Part shown: in pieces, positions 48,512-58,933 of the stretch
Numbering within the stretch: position 1 is the first letter of the stretch
Layout of the letters: every line of letters begins with the position of its first letter
Assembly: GCF_036289405.1 (NCBI RefSeq)
Contig: NZ_JAYFFI010000003.1
Location: forward strand, 1 to 64,000
Direction: 5' to 3'
Origin: Pseudoramibacter faecis
GTDB taxonomy: Bacteria > Bacillota > Clostridia > Eubacteriales > Eubacteriaceae
DNA: 64,000 bases
Position numbers and translations under genes: made by a program
Notes under the pieces: generated by a model
Seen by the model: only the letters and a program-made list of their open reading frames with translations
Told to the model about the DNA's origin: nothing
The model's database searches: none

Positions 48512-50893
48512 CTATAATTCAACAATTGTCGCTCCGGTTCCGCCTTCGCTGGGATTGCCAAAGCGGAAAGTTCGAACCATATTCGATTTTTTCAGATAAT
48601 CCTGCACAACCCGTTGCAAAACACCTGTTCCCTTGCCGTGAACAATGGTGAGTTTGGATGCATTGGCAACAACCGCATCCGACAAAAATTTTTCAACCAT
48701 GTACGTCGCTTCTTCGGCCGTTCGTCCGCGAAGATCTAAACGCGTGTTCATCGCATGGCGGTCAAAATTTTTTGTTTTCTTTGGCATTGCTTTTTTGTCC
48801 GATGCCTTTCCATAATGTGTTAAAACCGAAAGTTCTTTCTCCCCAACCTTCATCTTCATGGGCCCCACCTGCACCAAAACCTGATGTGTGCCGGACTTAA
48901 CCTCAAGAACTTCTCCTTCCTTATGAAAGTTTTCAAGGTATACTGTCATTCCCGGCTTTAACGTTTGAACATCAAGCTGTTGTTTTTGCAGCTTCTGTTT
49001 TTTTCTTTTTTTTGCACCCGCGCGCTGATGGACATCGTGCATCTGTTTGCGAAGGGACTCCAATCTTTTATTATCAATCTGCTGATTGGTATGCTCTTGA
49101 ATTTCACGGATTTCCCGATAAATGGCTTCTGTTTTCTGCTGCGTCTGTGTCACAAGTGCATCGGCTTCAGCTCTGGCCTCATTGAGAATCATTTCCCGTG
49201 TTGATTTGAGTGTCGCCATTTGTTCTTCAATCTGCACCGTTTTTTCCCGCGCCTCCAATTCCTTGCGCTCAGCTTCTGCCAATCGCCGTTCCATCTCCAG
49301 ACGCTTTGACTCAAGCACATCCAAGGTATCTTCAAACCGACTGGCTTCTTCGCCGACATAAGTCTGCGCACGCGCAATGATTTCCGGTTTTAATCCCAGT
49401 TTTTGGGCAATTTCAAAAGCGTTTGATTTTCCAGGAATACCAATCAGCAAACGATAGGTAGGTTGGAGGGTCTCTACGTCAAACTCCACCGAGGCGTTGA
49501 CAATCCCCGAAGTTGTCAAGGCGTATTCTTTCAACTCGCTATAATGCGTTGTTGCAACCGTCATTACGTCTCGAGCGTGCAGCGCCTCCAAAAGCGCGAT
49601 GGCTAACGCCGCTCCTTCCGTCGGATCGGTTCCCGCTCCCAGCTCGTCAAAAAGCACAAGGTCATCTTTTTGAGCTTCACCGATAAAATTCACCGTATTT
49701 TTCATATGCGCTGAAAATGTGGAGAGCGATTGTTCAATGCTCTGTTCATCCCCGATATCCGCAAACACTTCACGAAAGCAACGCGTATAGCTCCCCTCCC
49801 GCACCGGCACGAACAGCCCAGACTGAATCATGACGCTGAGCAGTCCGATCGTCTTCAATGTGACCGTTTTTCCACCGGTGTTCGGACCGGTAATCACAAT
49901 GGTACGGATATCCTTGGACATCACAATGTCAGAGGCAATGGCCTTCTTTGGATCCAACAGCGGATGCCTGGCCCGCAGCAACTGCCACGCATTTTCTTGG
50001 TCGTCTTTAAAAGCAACGCGCACACCGCCCGTATTCAAACCATATGCCGCCTTGGCAAAAACAAAATCCAGATGCACGAGCACATCGTAATCTGCGCTTA
50101 AAACCATTTTGCATGCCGCGATCTTCTCGGTCAGCACTTTGAGGATACGCGCTATTTCTTTTTCTTCCTCAACCGATAAAATCTTCAATTCGTTGTTGAG
50201 CTGAACCACGGCGGCGGGTTCAATAAAAAGAGTAGCGCCCGTTGCCGATTTATCCAACACAATGCCGGGAATCTGATGGCGGCATTCCTGTTTAACCGGC
50301 ACCGCATAGCGATTATTCCTGACCGTGATAATGCGCTCCTGAAGCACTTTTTCATTGGCCGATGACGAAATGATCCTGTTGAGTTTATCGGTAATCTGAG
50401 CGTTTTTGGCCGTCATCTCCTTGCGAATATGATTAAGCGCCTGGGAGGCGCGGTCCGACATTTCCTTTGGCCCGATAATTTTCTTGGAGATTTCAGCTTC
50501 CAGATCAGCACAGGGATCCAGTGCATCAAAATCGTTGTACAGTCGGTTTAATGTTCCTTGTTCCGAATCCTCATCAAAATAAGCCTGCATGTCCCGCACC
50601 ACGCGCAGGGTGCCTGCAATTTCGAGCAATTGACGCATAGAAAGCGTTGATCCGATTTCAGCCCGGTGAACATACTCCGGAATATTGCACAACGCGGCCA
50701 TGGGCGCGCGGCCGTTTCTTAAAATCATTCCCGTGGCTTCGTCTGTCCAGTCCAGCCAGGTATCAGCCTCTTCCAATCGGGATGACGGCCGCAGTTGACG
50801 CACGGCAGCTTTTCCGCCATCTGTTTCGCAAAGTGCTGCCACCCTTTCTAAAATTTGGGGATACTCGAGAACCTTTAGACTTCTGTTGTTCAT
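48512..50893 (-). CDS. mutS2: Endonuclease MutS2
   Basis: A 793-residue MutS2. The ATPase domain has ITGPNTGGKTVTLKTIGLLS (Walker A) and LVLFDELGAGTDPTEGAALA (Walker B), with STFSAHM. A Glu/Arg-rich coiled coil follows, then KOW-like VYLENFHKEGEVLEV. The C-terminal Smr nuclease domain has LDLRGRTAEEATYMVEKFL, and TIVHGKGTGVLQRVV. MutS2 acts in recombination control and, in Bacillus, in ribosome-collision rescue. RBS AGAGGAGTATCA. It is 12 bases downstream of the U32 gene. Confidence 0.96.
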   Translation of the reverse strand: MNNRSLKVLEYPQILERVAALCETDGGKAAVRQLRPSSRLEEADTWLDWTDEATGMILRNGRAPMAALCNIPEYVHRAEIGSTLSMRQLLEIAGTLRVVRDMQAYFDEDSEQGTLNRLYNDFDALDPCADLEAEISKKIIGPKEMSDRASQALNHIRKEMTAKNAQITDKLNRIISSSANEKVLQERIITVRNNRYAVPVKQECRHQIPGIVLDKSATGATLFIEPAAVVQLNNELKILSVEEEKEIARILKVLTEKIAACKMVLSADYDVLVHLDFVFAKAAYGLNTGGVRVAFKDDQENAWQLLRARHPLLDPKKAIASDIVMSKDIRTIVITGPNTGGKTVTLKTIGLLSVMIQSGLFVPVREGSYTRCFREVFADIGDEQSIEQSLSTFSAHMKNTVNFIGEAQKDDLVLFDELGAGTDPTEGAALAIALLEALHARDVMTVATTHYSELKEYALTTSGIVNASVEFDVETLQPTYRLLIGIPGKSNAFEIAQKLGLKPEIIARAQTYVGEEASRFEDTLDVLESKRLEMERRLAEAERKELEAREKTVQIEEQMATLKSTREMILNEARAEADALVTQTQQKTEAIYREIREIQEHTNQQIDNKRLESLRKQMHDVHQRAGAKKRKKQKLQKQQLDVQTLKPGMTVYLENFHKEGEVLEVKSGTHQVLVQVGPMKMKVGEKELSVLTHYGKASDKKAMPKKTKNFDRHAMNTRLDLRGRTAEEATYMVEKFLSDAVVANASKLTIVHGKGTGVLQRVVQDYLKKSNMVRTFRFGNPSEGGTGATIVEL

Positions 50894-50905
50894 TGATACT
50901 CCTCT

Positions 50906-53266
50906 TTATTGAACGCCTCGCTTAAAATTACCCGCTGTAAAATGCTGCCCCTCATTCAATTGGTCCAGATTCGCCATTTGACCGCTGCGGTAAATTGCCA
51001 TCACCTGCGAAATTTCTGCCGCTGTTTCATTCATCACGTGAATACGATAGCGATCAATCCCTTTTAATGGCTTGAGCATTTTTGGCGTTAAAAAAAGCTT
51101 GTCCGCGTTATAGATCACTGTTTTCCCTTGTTCGTTCAGCACCAGCGGAAATACCTTTCCCATGCGATCCTTTAAAAAATATAAACCGCGACGCGGACAC
51201 TGGCTGCATTGCTTTTCATCGCAATCAACCACACAATTATCTGAGAACATGACCGCCTGAAAACCATATACCGAAAGCACCAAAGGCAATGCCGATCTTT
51301 TTAACAGCGACTGAATCGCTGGCGCTTCCAATTCATGGGAGATCACGGCCGAAGCGCATCCCCACTCGTCAAGGGCCTTGGTCGTCACGGTGTTCAACAC
51401 ATGCAAAGATGCATCGGCTTCGATCGGCCGTTTTGTCTGCCGAAGAAGATAAAGCGTTTCATAATTGCGAGCCAGATAACCATCCGCCGCCATTGCTTCA
51501 ATCTCATCCAAATGGGTGGCCAATGAGCGACAGCTTTGTGTGTTCATGATATGCGGAAAAGCGATTCTGACCGCGGCGTTTTCTTTTTTTAGCTGCTGAA
51601 CCAATCCATGCAAACACGGTATGGATTTGACGTCATTCAATGGCAGAACCCATTCATCCGGGCGGCATTCGCGCAGTTCCGCTATTTGATCAAGTCTTTT
51701 CACTTCAAGGGATATCGGGGGATGCCCATCCCAAATTTTTCTTGGGGTTGACCACAATACCAACAAATCAATCATGCGTTTTCCGGGGGCATCCAATTGT
51801 TCGATTATTTCACGGCGAACCCGATTAAGGTCTTTCTTCGATAAAAAAAGATCATCCGCCATTTTTATATGTAAATCCGTCAAAAGATAATCCGTTCCGC
51901 CCAATTTTTGCAATTGGTCTTGAATCATCCTTTGATCCAGCGGATGCTTTTGGGCCTGTGACGGCGCGATTGCAATGCGCCCTTCAATTTGTCGTTCATC
52001 CGCACGCGCCTTGTAGTGAATCGGTTGATCTTTCTTCAGATCCAGATCAATCGACAATGCCAACGGATTAAAATCGATAGGCCTTTCCGCCGTTGACGCA
52101 ATCGCAGCGAGCATTCGGCTGTCCTTATTGCGATAGACCAGCTCATGTGCTTGCGCTGCTGCATGGCCGAAAACCCTAACACGATTCTCCTGCCCGCAAA
52201 TGCTTTGAACGTTTTCGACCCGCATGCCGCGATCGGCGGCCTTCCCGAAGGCCAATCCGTCTCCTGCTGCCAGCGTTACCCCCTTTTTTAGCGTCACGAT
52301 CATTTCACGCCTGCCTACCTTTTCAACTTCGCCAATCAACGCGCCTCTTTTTTTCTGAACGTGAGCATTGATATGATGATGCGGATCAAAAAGCCAGCCG
52401 GCGGTAAAATCCCGGCTGAAAATCGCATCCAGATTGATCGGTGCTTGTTTCACATCCTCAGGGGTCTGCGCATAGGCTTTGGTTGTCGCATAAATATACG
52501 CTTGGTTTTTTAACCGGCCTTCAATTTTAAGTGCGCTGACGCCGGCATTCGCGATTTCTTTCAGATGCGTTCGGGTATTCAAATCCTTCATCGACAACAA
52601 ATAACCTTCCCGCACTGGTTTCCCCTGCGCATCCATCAGATGATAATATTGCCGGCAAGGCTGGGCACACAAGCCGCGGTTGCCGCTGCGTCCACCGATC
52701 AAGCTGCTCATCAGACACTGTCCTGATCTGGCGAAGCACAAAGCCCCGTGAGCAAAAACCTTGAGCTCCACCCGGCTGTGCTTTTTGATATCATGCACTT
52801 CAGCAATGGGCATTTCCCGCGGCAGAACCACCCGCGTGAATCCCATCGTTTCAAAAAACAATACGCCAAAAAGACCACCGATCGACGCTTGTGTGCTGGT
52901 TTGTAATCTTATTTGCGGATAATATTGCCGCAAAACCCAAATAAGACCAGGGTCCTGGACGATTAATCCATCGAGTCCGGACGTTTCCAAAAAACAAAGA
53001 TAGTCGAGCAGTTCATCCCACTCGCTATCTTTTACTAAAATATTTAATGTCAAATAGGCCTTGACGTCATGCTGATGGCACAAGCGCACACAATGGCGAA
53101 TGGCTTTTTCATCCAGGTTATCAGCCCGCTGTCTGGCGTTAAAAATTTTCCCGCCAAAATAGACAGCGTCAGCGCCGGCATTCATCGCAGCAATAATGCC
53201 GGCTTCATTGCCCGCCGGTGCCAAAATTTCCGGCCTATTATTTTTTTGTTTCAATCGTTTGATCAC
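50906..53266 (-). CDS. U32 peptidase-family protein with DUF3656, RlhA-like
   Basis: A 786-residue protein. The N-terminal U32 domain has ILAPAGNEAGIIAAMNAGAD, AVYFGGKIFNAR and the iron-sulfur cysteines in HGALCFARSGQC and GLCAQPCRQYY. SMKDLNTRTHLKEIANAGV and KIEGRLK follow. A C-terminal DUF3656 region has CSQCPRRGLYFLKDR. This architecture matches E. coli RlhA, which hydroxylates C2501 of 23S rRNA; related TrhP modifies tRNA U34. Peptidase activity is not expected. The start is GTG, and it overlaps the dacF stop as GTGA. Confidence 0.88.
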   Translation of the reverse strand: MIKRLKQKNNRPEILAPAGNEAGIIAAMNAGADAVYFGGKIFNARQRADNLDEKAIRHCVRLCHQHDVKAYLTLNILVKDSEWDELLDYLCFLETSGLDGLIVQDPGLIWVLRQYYPQIRLQTSTQASIGGLFGVLFFETMGFTRVVLPREMPIAEVHDIKKHSRVELKVFAHGALCFARSGQCLMSSLIGGRSGNRGLCAQPCRQYYHLMDAQGKPVREGYLLSMKDLNTRTHLKEIANAGVSALKIEGRLKNQAYIYATTKAYAQTPEDVKQAPINLDAIFSRDFTAGWLFDPHHHINAHVQKKRGALIGEVEKVGRREMIVTLKKGVTLAAGDGLAFGKAADRGMRVENVQSICGQENRVRVFGHAAAQAHELVYRNKDSRMLAAIASTAERPIDFNPLALSIDLDLKKDQPIHYKARADERQIEGRIAIAPSQAQKHPLDQRMIQDQLQKLGGTDYLLTDLHIKMADDLFLSKKDLNRVRREIIEQLDAPGKRMIDLLVLWSTPRKIWDGHPPISLEVKRLDQIAELRECRPDEWVLPLNDVKSIPCLHGLVQQLKKENAAVRIAFPHIMNTQSCRSLATHLDEIEAMAADGYLARNYETLYLLRQTKRPIEADASLHVLNTVTTKALDEWGCASAVISHELEAPAIQSLLKRSALPLVLSVYGFQAVMFSDNCVVDCDEKQCSQCPRRGLYFLKDRMGKVFPLVLNEQGKTVIYNADKLFLTPKMLKPLKGIDRYRIHVMNETAAEISQVMAIYRSGQMANLDQLNEGQHFTAGNFKRGVQ

Positions 53267-54666
53267 CTTTTTCGTGTGCGTCGCGCAGATGCACGTCCGT
53301 TTCTTTGCCTATGCCGGCGCAGCTGTTGACGTCTGAGATGCGCCGTTCGCTTCGCATAAAGATATAAAATCAACCAGATTATCACCCCAACGATCACAAA
53401 GGATAAGAGATAATCCACAAAATTGCGCGTTTTTGTATCAGCCCTTGACTTTAAACGAAGTTTTTTAACCAACTGATGATTTTTATAAACCTTGAGCACC
53501 CCAACTTGTTGACCGCTTTTAAGATCCTCATTCAAGCGATACACGCCGGCTTTTTTCTTGGTGAAAAGCTGATTATCCAGTTGTAAGCGCGTTGTGTATG
53601 CACTTTTTTCCGATGTTTCAACCATCGAAGAAGCTTCCTCTTTGAAATAAAGCTTCAACACGTTGTCATCCGCAAAATGAACGTGCTTTAACTGCACAGA
53701 GCGATAATAGCCCGATGGTTTCCCCCAATTAATCCGGGAGAAATCGCTGTGCAGCGAATTGATAACGCCATTCGCTTGTGTGAAAATTTGATTATCACTG
53801 TGCAAAATAACCGCAACCATTGTTTTATCTCCATCCTTTGAAGAGAAAACCAAACAGCGGCCGGCTTCATCTGTGTGCCCGGTTTTCACTCCGGTAGCAT
53901 AAGGGTTGTACTGTTTGCCGTTATGGGAAGATTCCTTTACTTTAGCAAGATCATGCGTGCTGATAATCAGGGAATTGGTATTGATCCATTTCTTTTGACC
54001 GCTTTTGAGTTTACAAGAATAGACCTTGCTTTGAACAATTTTTCGAATGATCGGATTTTCGAGTGCCGCCGCAGAAATTTTTTCCAGATCAGCCGCCGTC
54101 GTATAGTGATTTGCATCGTGCAACCCATGCGGATTAACAAAATGGGAATCCTCCAATTGCAACTGTGCCGCTTTACGATTCATCAACGATACAAATTTAT
54201 CAATAGCCTTATCTGCGCCGAGTTCGCGATCACCTGATACCGCCCGTCCAATATTTTTGGCAATAGCCAACGCCGCATCATTGCCTGAAGGCAAAAGCAG
54301 TCCGTAAAACAGTTGACGCCACGTGCAGGTATCTCCTTTTTTGAGATCCGCTTTGGATGAATCAGCCGTAATCAGCGAAATTTCGTCTCCGATTTTAACC
54401 TGCTGATCCATTTTATCCGCCACGTAATCCAGCGCCACCAAAGTTGTCATCATTTTAGTGGTGCTCGCCGGATACATTCGTTTGTGCTCATTTTGAGCTG
54501 TAATGACATCACCGCTTTTTTCTTCCACTGCATAAACAGCTTCATCGCCGGTATAGCTGGGCATTGCCGCATAAACCGGTAAACAGGTCACTGCCGCAAA
54601 GGTTAAAATCAAAACAAAAACTGCTATTGATCGTCGAATTAAGTTATTCAAAAATATATGTGACAT
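53263..54666 (-). CDS. D-alanyl-D-alanine carboxypeptidase (class C-type low-mass PBP)
   Basis: A 467-residue peptidoglycan carboxypeptidase. A signal peptide (SIAVFVLILTFAAVTCLPVYA) is followed by the catalytic triad motifs PASTTKMMT (SxxK, residue ~70), LLPSGNDAA (SxN) and GVKTGHTDEAG (KTG). A C-terminal membrane segment (LLSFVIVGVIIWLILYLYA) and a basic tail (RRQQLRRHRQRNGR) anchor it. It trims D-Ala from stem pentapeptides. The start overlaps the M16C stop by 23 bases, and the stop overlaps the U32 gene by four. Confidence 0.94.
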   Translation of the reverse strand: MSHIFLNNLIRRSIAVFVLILTFAAVTCLPVYAAMPSYTGDEAVYAVEEKSGDVITAQNEHKRMYPASTTKMMTTLVALDYVADKMDQQVKIGDEISLITADSSKADLKKGDTCTWRQLFYGLLLPSGNDAALAIAKNIGRAVSGDRELGADKAIDKFVSLMNRKAAQLQLEDSHFVNPHGLHDANHYTTAADLEKISAAALENPIIRKIVQSKVYSCKLKSGQKKWINTNSLIISTHDLAKVKESSHNGKQYNPYATGVKTGHTDEAGRCLVFSSKDGDKTMVAVILHSDNQIFTQANGVINSLHSDFSRINWGKPSGYYRSVQLKHVHFADDNVLKLYFKEEASSMVETSEKSAYTTRLQLDNQLFTKKKAGVYRLNEDLKSGQQVGVLKVYKNHQLVKKLRLKSRADTKTRNFVDYLLSFVIVGVIIWLILYLYAKRTAHLRRQQLRRHRQRNGRASARRTRKR

Positions 54667-57580
54667 TGTTAAATATTTCTTGATTGTTTCTAATTAATTC
54701 TTCGTTGCCGACGACACATAAATTATTTTGCCGCATCGCTTCATCCACGATTTCACCGCAATCTCTTAAATCCCGAATCTTGACACTGAGAATTTCATCT
54801 CTTTCCCGCTGCCGGTCTTCCGTTGTGACCCCGGTAAGATACATGCTGTCTGCCATATACGAGGTCATTGCCTGAGATACCGGATGATCTTTTGCAGAAA
54901 TAGCGCCAATAATGTACTTTTCCAATTCATGCTGCGTCATATCGAGATGCCTAATGTATTGACCGGCGCCATTATAAGTTGCCAGCGATTTGGCCAATTG
55001 TGGATCTCGGTAGGAGGAAAATGCAAGCTCCCCTGAACGGGCAATCCCAAACGCTGCGCCATAGGCCCCACCTTGAAGGCGGATGCGATTCCAAAGATAA
55101 TCCATCCCTATAATGGTCTTCAAAACAAAGAAGGCGCCATTATATGAATGTCCTAATTTTTTAATGTTAAATCCCTTAGCCACATAATTAATCTTTGCCG
55201 CGGTCATAAATCCTTCGTTTAAAACTTCCGTATCGAAACGATAGGTATGCAGGGAAACCGCTTTTTGTGGCAAGATATCAATCGCGGTTTTGACCTGATG
55301 ATAAACACGATTTTGAATGCTCGGCTCACAGGTAACCGAGATCGTCATATGATTGCGATTAAACACCTGATACGCCACACGATCAAGATCGGCTGCCAAA
55401 GTTTCAAATTGATCTTCTGACGCTTTATCGATCCTTGCCAAATAACGCCCGAAATCCACGCCCCCAACTTTCTGATAGAAAGCCGCCGACTGAGAATAAT
55501 AAGACTGCAAGCGCTGAACGGCCACCGTATTGCCCGCTGACAAAAATTTAGATTCGACAGCCATACGTTGTCCTTGAATGATGTCACCAATGATTTTGCG
55601 GTTATCAAATAACGATGCTGTTATCCCCTCAATCATCAAAGCCATCAAATCCGGCAAATGTTCCTGCAGCACTTTCCCGGAGATCGTCAACATGGGACGA
55701 TAGTCCTCGGCCCTGACGATGTGATCAAAAGACTCTAAGCTGCTGCTGATCCCGCCGGTTTTAATCTGAATTTCCCGGTTGAGCGTTTCAACGTCGTAGG
55801 ATTTTGTATTGACATTAAAGAGCAGTTTATTCAGCAACCCCAATACCGGCAAATCTTCCGGCGCAATGGCCCGCACATCAAACATCAACTTGACATAAAC
55901 AATACCCGCCGTTTCCGCCGGATGCCAAAGCACCAAATGTTGATCCATCGTCCCTCTGCCGAATGGAATCTCTCTGACAGTCTTTCCCAGATCATCCAAA
56001 GACAACTTGGGAATGGTTTTCAGGGCTTCGTTTGTGTCCGGCTTGCTTTGGTAGGCAAGCAACGTCTGCGTTTGATCCACTAAAGTCTTAATCTCATTAT
56101 CAGATAATTGATTTTTATAATCGGCTAATTGTTGGGAGAGCGCTGCTTCTTTTTTGGCCGATAGCTCCGGATCCGGCGTGATGCTAACTATCGCCGCATG
56201 ATGATTATTGAGCAGCAGCCGCTGAATGAGATCCTCAAACCCACGATTTTGTTGCATCTGGCGAATGCGGTCAAGCGCGTCATCATATCGCAGATGGTCC
56301 AGCGGATCTCTGCCATAAAGCCAGGTATCCATCAGCTCGAGGCCAAACATCAGCCCCTTGGGATAGGAACCAAAATCCTGTTCCTTGATGGTAAAAGCTG
56401 CCGAATTAATCCCAGCTTCAAGATTTTTCGGGTTAATGCCGTTCTTGACCAAGTCTGTCAATGTCTTTTCGATCGTCACGCTAATCAGTTCTTCTTTAGT
56501 GTGATCGGTGTTTTTAAAGGAAATCGCGAAATACGGCTGTTCCATCGAAGTCGCGTAGGAGCAAGAGATATCATCGCTGATATCCAAATCCAGCAACGCC
56601 TTTTTCAGTGGATAAGAGTTATCTCCTAACAATACATTGGTTAAAATATCAAAGGCCAGCCAGTCATCTCCCAAATCATTGAGAACCCAACCAATCGTCA
56701 GGTAATCTTTCTGTTTCAAATCTTTTCCCCCGGAAAACGGATAAGTTGCCGTCGCATGGCGCATGGCTGTCAGCGGTCTTTGCAGACGAATACGACTGTC
56801 AATTTCTTTATATTCAAAATGCGATAGATATTCTGCGTCTAGATAAGCCAGATGCGCATCCATATTACCGTCGCCATATAAATATATAAACGCATTGGAC
56901 GGATGATAAAAACGCGAATGAAAATCCAGAAAATCCTGATATGTTAAATCCGGTATGTTATCCGGATAGCCGCCAGATTCTTGTCCATAAATCGAGTCAG
57001 GATACAATTGCTTGAACAATTCATTGTGAAGCACTTCTTCCGGGCTGGAATAAACACCCTTCATTTCGTTATAAACCACACCATTATAGGTAATGGGATC
57101 TTCCGGTTTTTCTAAATGATAATGCCAGCCTTCCTGTTTAAAAATTTCTTCCTTCTGATAAATGTTTGGATAAAAAACCGCATCTAAATACACATCCATC
57201 AAGTTCATAAAATCTTTGTCATTGATGCTGGCCACCGGATAAACCGTTTTATCCGGATAGGTCATCGCATTAAGAAAAGTGTTTAGCGACCCTTTGACTA
57301 ACTCTACAAAGGGTTCTTTCAGCGGATATTTTCGGGAGCCGCAAAGCACGGTATGCTCATTAATATGGGCCACGCCGGTGCTATTGTCCGACGGTGTCCG
57401 AAATGCGATATGAAAAACTTTATTATTATCGTCATTCGTAATGTACAACAACGGTGTCTGTGTTTTTTCGTAAACAAAATAATAGGCCGTCCCCTGAACA
57501 CTGTCAAGATATTCCTGCCGTTTCAAGGTAAAGCCATGATAAATCTGATTTAATTTGAATTTTTCTTGAAATTTATTCAT
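54644..57580 (-). CDS. M16C insulinase-type metallopeptidase (PreP/Hyp-like)
   Basis: A 978-residue peptidasome protease. The inverted zinc motif HINEHTVLCGS (HxxEH) is near residue 73, and the distal Glu is in VVYNEMKGVYS near residue 172. The C-terminal half has AKINYVAKGFN and GGAYGAAFGIARSG, the substrate-binding Arg/Tyr region of the family. No signal peptide, so it is cytoplasmic, degrading free peptides. It starts three bases before rarA's stop codon on the transcript and overlaps dacF. Confidence 0.94.
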   Translation of the reverse strand: MNKFQEKFKLNQIYHGFTLKRQEYLDSVQGTAYYFVYEKTQTPLLYITNDDNNKVFHIAFRTPSDNSTGVAHINEHTVLCGSRKYPLKEPFVELVKGSLNTFLNAMTYPDKTVYPVASINDKDFMNLMDVYLDAVFYPNIYQKEEIFKQEGWHYHLEKPEDPITYNGVVYNEMKGVYSSPEEVLHNELFKQLYPDSIYGQESGGYPDNIPDLTYQDFLDFHSRFYHPSNAFIYLYGDGNMDAHLAYLDAEYLSHFEYKEIDSRIRLQRPLTAMRHATATYPFSGGKDLKQKDYLTIGWVLNDLGDDWLAFDILTNVLLGDNSYPLKKALLDLDISDDISCSYATSMEQPYFAISFKNTDHTKEELISVTIEKTLTDLVKNGINPKNLEAGINSAAFTIKEQDFGSYPKGLMFGLELMDTWLYGRDPLDHLRYDDALDRIRQMQQNRGFEDLIQRLLLNNHHAAIVSITPDPELSAKKEAALSQQLADYKNQLSDNEIKTLVDQTQTLLAYQSKPDTNEALKTIPKLSLDDLGKTVREIPFGRGTMDQHLVLWHPAETAGIVYVKLMFDVRAIAPEDLPVLGLLNKLLFNVNTKSYDVETLNREIQIKTGGISSSLESFDHIVRAEDYRPMLTISGKVLQEHLPDLMALMIEGITASLFDNRKIIGDIIQGQRMAVESKFLSAGNTVAVQRLQSYYSQSAAFYQKVGGVDFGRYLARIDKASEDQFETLAADLDRVAYQVFNRNHMTISVTCEPSIQNRVYHQVKTAIDILPQKAVSLHTYRFDTEVLNEGFMTAAKINYVAKGFNIKKLGHSYNGAFFVLKTIIGMDYLWNRIRLQGGAYGAAFGIARSGELAFSSYRDPQLAKSLATYNGAGQYIRHLDMTQHELEKYIIGAISAKDHPVSQAMTSYMADSMYLTGVTTEDRQRERDEILSVKIRDLRDCGEIVDEAMRQNNLCVVGNEELIRNNQEIFNNVTYIFE

Positions 57581-57583
57581 TAA

Positions 57584-58933
57584 TTAATGCTCCTCATCCT
57601 CTGAATGGCCAATCTCTTTTAATCGCATTAAGCGCGCTTTCATCACTTTTTCATGACCATTTTCTGTCGGCTGATAAAAAATGCTGCCGTCAATATCCGT
57701 CGGCAGATATTGCTGCGGCACATAATGTTCGGGAAAATCATGGGGATAGCAATAAGATAGACCTCTGCCCACGGCCTGACTCCCGGTGTAATGGGCATCC
57801 TGCAGATGAGCCGGAACCTGCCCATTCGATTCGTATTTAACAGCCTGCGTTGCCGCCTGAATCCCCCGAATGGCGGCATTGCTTTTCGGGCAGGACGCCA
57901 AATAAGTGACAGCCTGAGCAAGATTGATTCTGGCCTCCGGCAAGCCAATCATGTCAACAGCTTGGGCTGCGCTAACGGCCAACGTCAATGCCATGGGTTC
58001 CGCATTGCCAATATCTTCTGAGGCGGAAATCACCATGCGCCTGGCAATAATTCTGGGATCCTCCCCCGCTTCAAGCATTTTGGCCATCCAAAACAACGCC
58101 GCGTCCGGATCTGAACCCCGAATACTCTTAATAAAAGCGGAAATCGTATCGTAATGGTTATCTCCGTTTTTATCATACTGCAGCGCCTTGGTCTGAATGC
58201 ATTCCTGAGCGACTTCAAGATTTATCAGGATCTTGCCATCCGATGTTTTATCCGCCGTTAAAACCGATAGTTCCAAAGCGTTGAGCGCTTTGCGAACGTC
58301 TCCATTGGCTACAGACACCAAATGTTTTCTCGCCGCATCAGTCAGCTCGACTCGCATCCGGCCGTAGCCTTTTTTAGAATCAGCCAGCACCTCTTTTAAA
58401 ATGGTCTCAATCGCCGCATCCGAAAGGGGATTGAATTCAAAAATCGTCGATCTGGAAATCAACGCTGCATTGATCTGAAAGTATGGATTTTCCGTCGTTG
58501 CCCCAATCAAAATAATAAGCCCATCTTCAACACTCGGCAAGAGGGCATCCTGCTGCGCTTTATTGAATCGGTGGATTTCATCAATAAACAAAATCGTTTT
58601 TCGCCCATAAAGCGCCATATTTCGTTTAGCTTGTGCAATCACTTCTGATATTTCCTTCTTTCCGGAGGTTACCGCATTCAAGCTATGAAACGCCGCCTTT
58701 GTTTGTCTGGCGATGATTTTGGCCAACGTTGTTTTGCCGGTTCCCGGCGGGCCATAAAAAATAGCAGAAGTCAATTTATCGGCGGTGATCAAACGGGTCA
58801 GCAGTTTACCCTTTCCCACAATTTGATCCTGTCCGTAAAAATGTGCCAGCGTCTCAGGGCGCATCCGAGCCGCCAGCGGTTCGTTGGCAGCTTGGTTATC
58901 TTCAAATGTTTTGTCAAAAAAACTGCCTTGCAT
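57584..58933 (-). CDS. rarA: Replication-associated recombination protein RarA (MgsA)
   Basis: A 449-residue AAA+ ATPase acting at stalled replication forks. GPPGTGKTTLAKIIA is Walker A (near residue 59), ILFIDEIHRFNKAQQDALLP is Walker B, and GATTENPYFQINAALISRS carries sensor 1. ALFWMAKMLEAGEDPRIIAR and the C-terminal helical domain for tetramer formation follow (YCYPHDFPEHYVPQQYLP). Its start lies inside the end of the adenine methyltransferase gene (20-base overlap). Confidence 0.96.
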   Translation of the reverse strand: MQGSFFDKTFEDNQAANEPLAARMRPETLAHFYGQDQIVGKGKLLTRLITADKLTSAIFYGPPGTGKTTLAKIIARQTKAAFHSLNAVTSGKKEISEVIAQAKRNMALYGRKTILFIDEIHRFNKAQQDALLPSVEDGLIILIGATTENPYFQINAALISRSTIFEFNPLSDAAIETILKEVLADSKKGYGRMRVELTDAARKHLVSVANGDVRKALNALELSVLTADKTSDGKILINLEVAQECIQTKALQYDKNGDNHYDTISAFIKSIRGSDPDAALFWMAKMLEAGEDPRIIARRMVISASEDIGNAEPMALTLAVSAAQAVDMIGLPEARINLAQAVTYLASCPKSNAAIRGIQAATQAVKYESNGQVPAHLQDAHYTGSQAVGRGLSYCYPHDFPEHYVPQQYLPTDIDGSIFYQPTENGHEKVMKARLMRLKEIGHSEDEEH

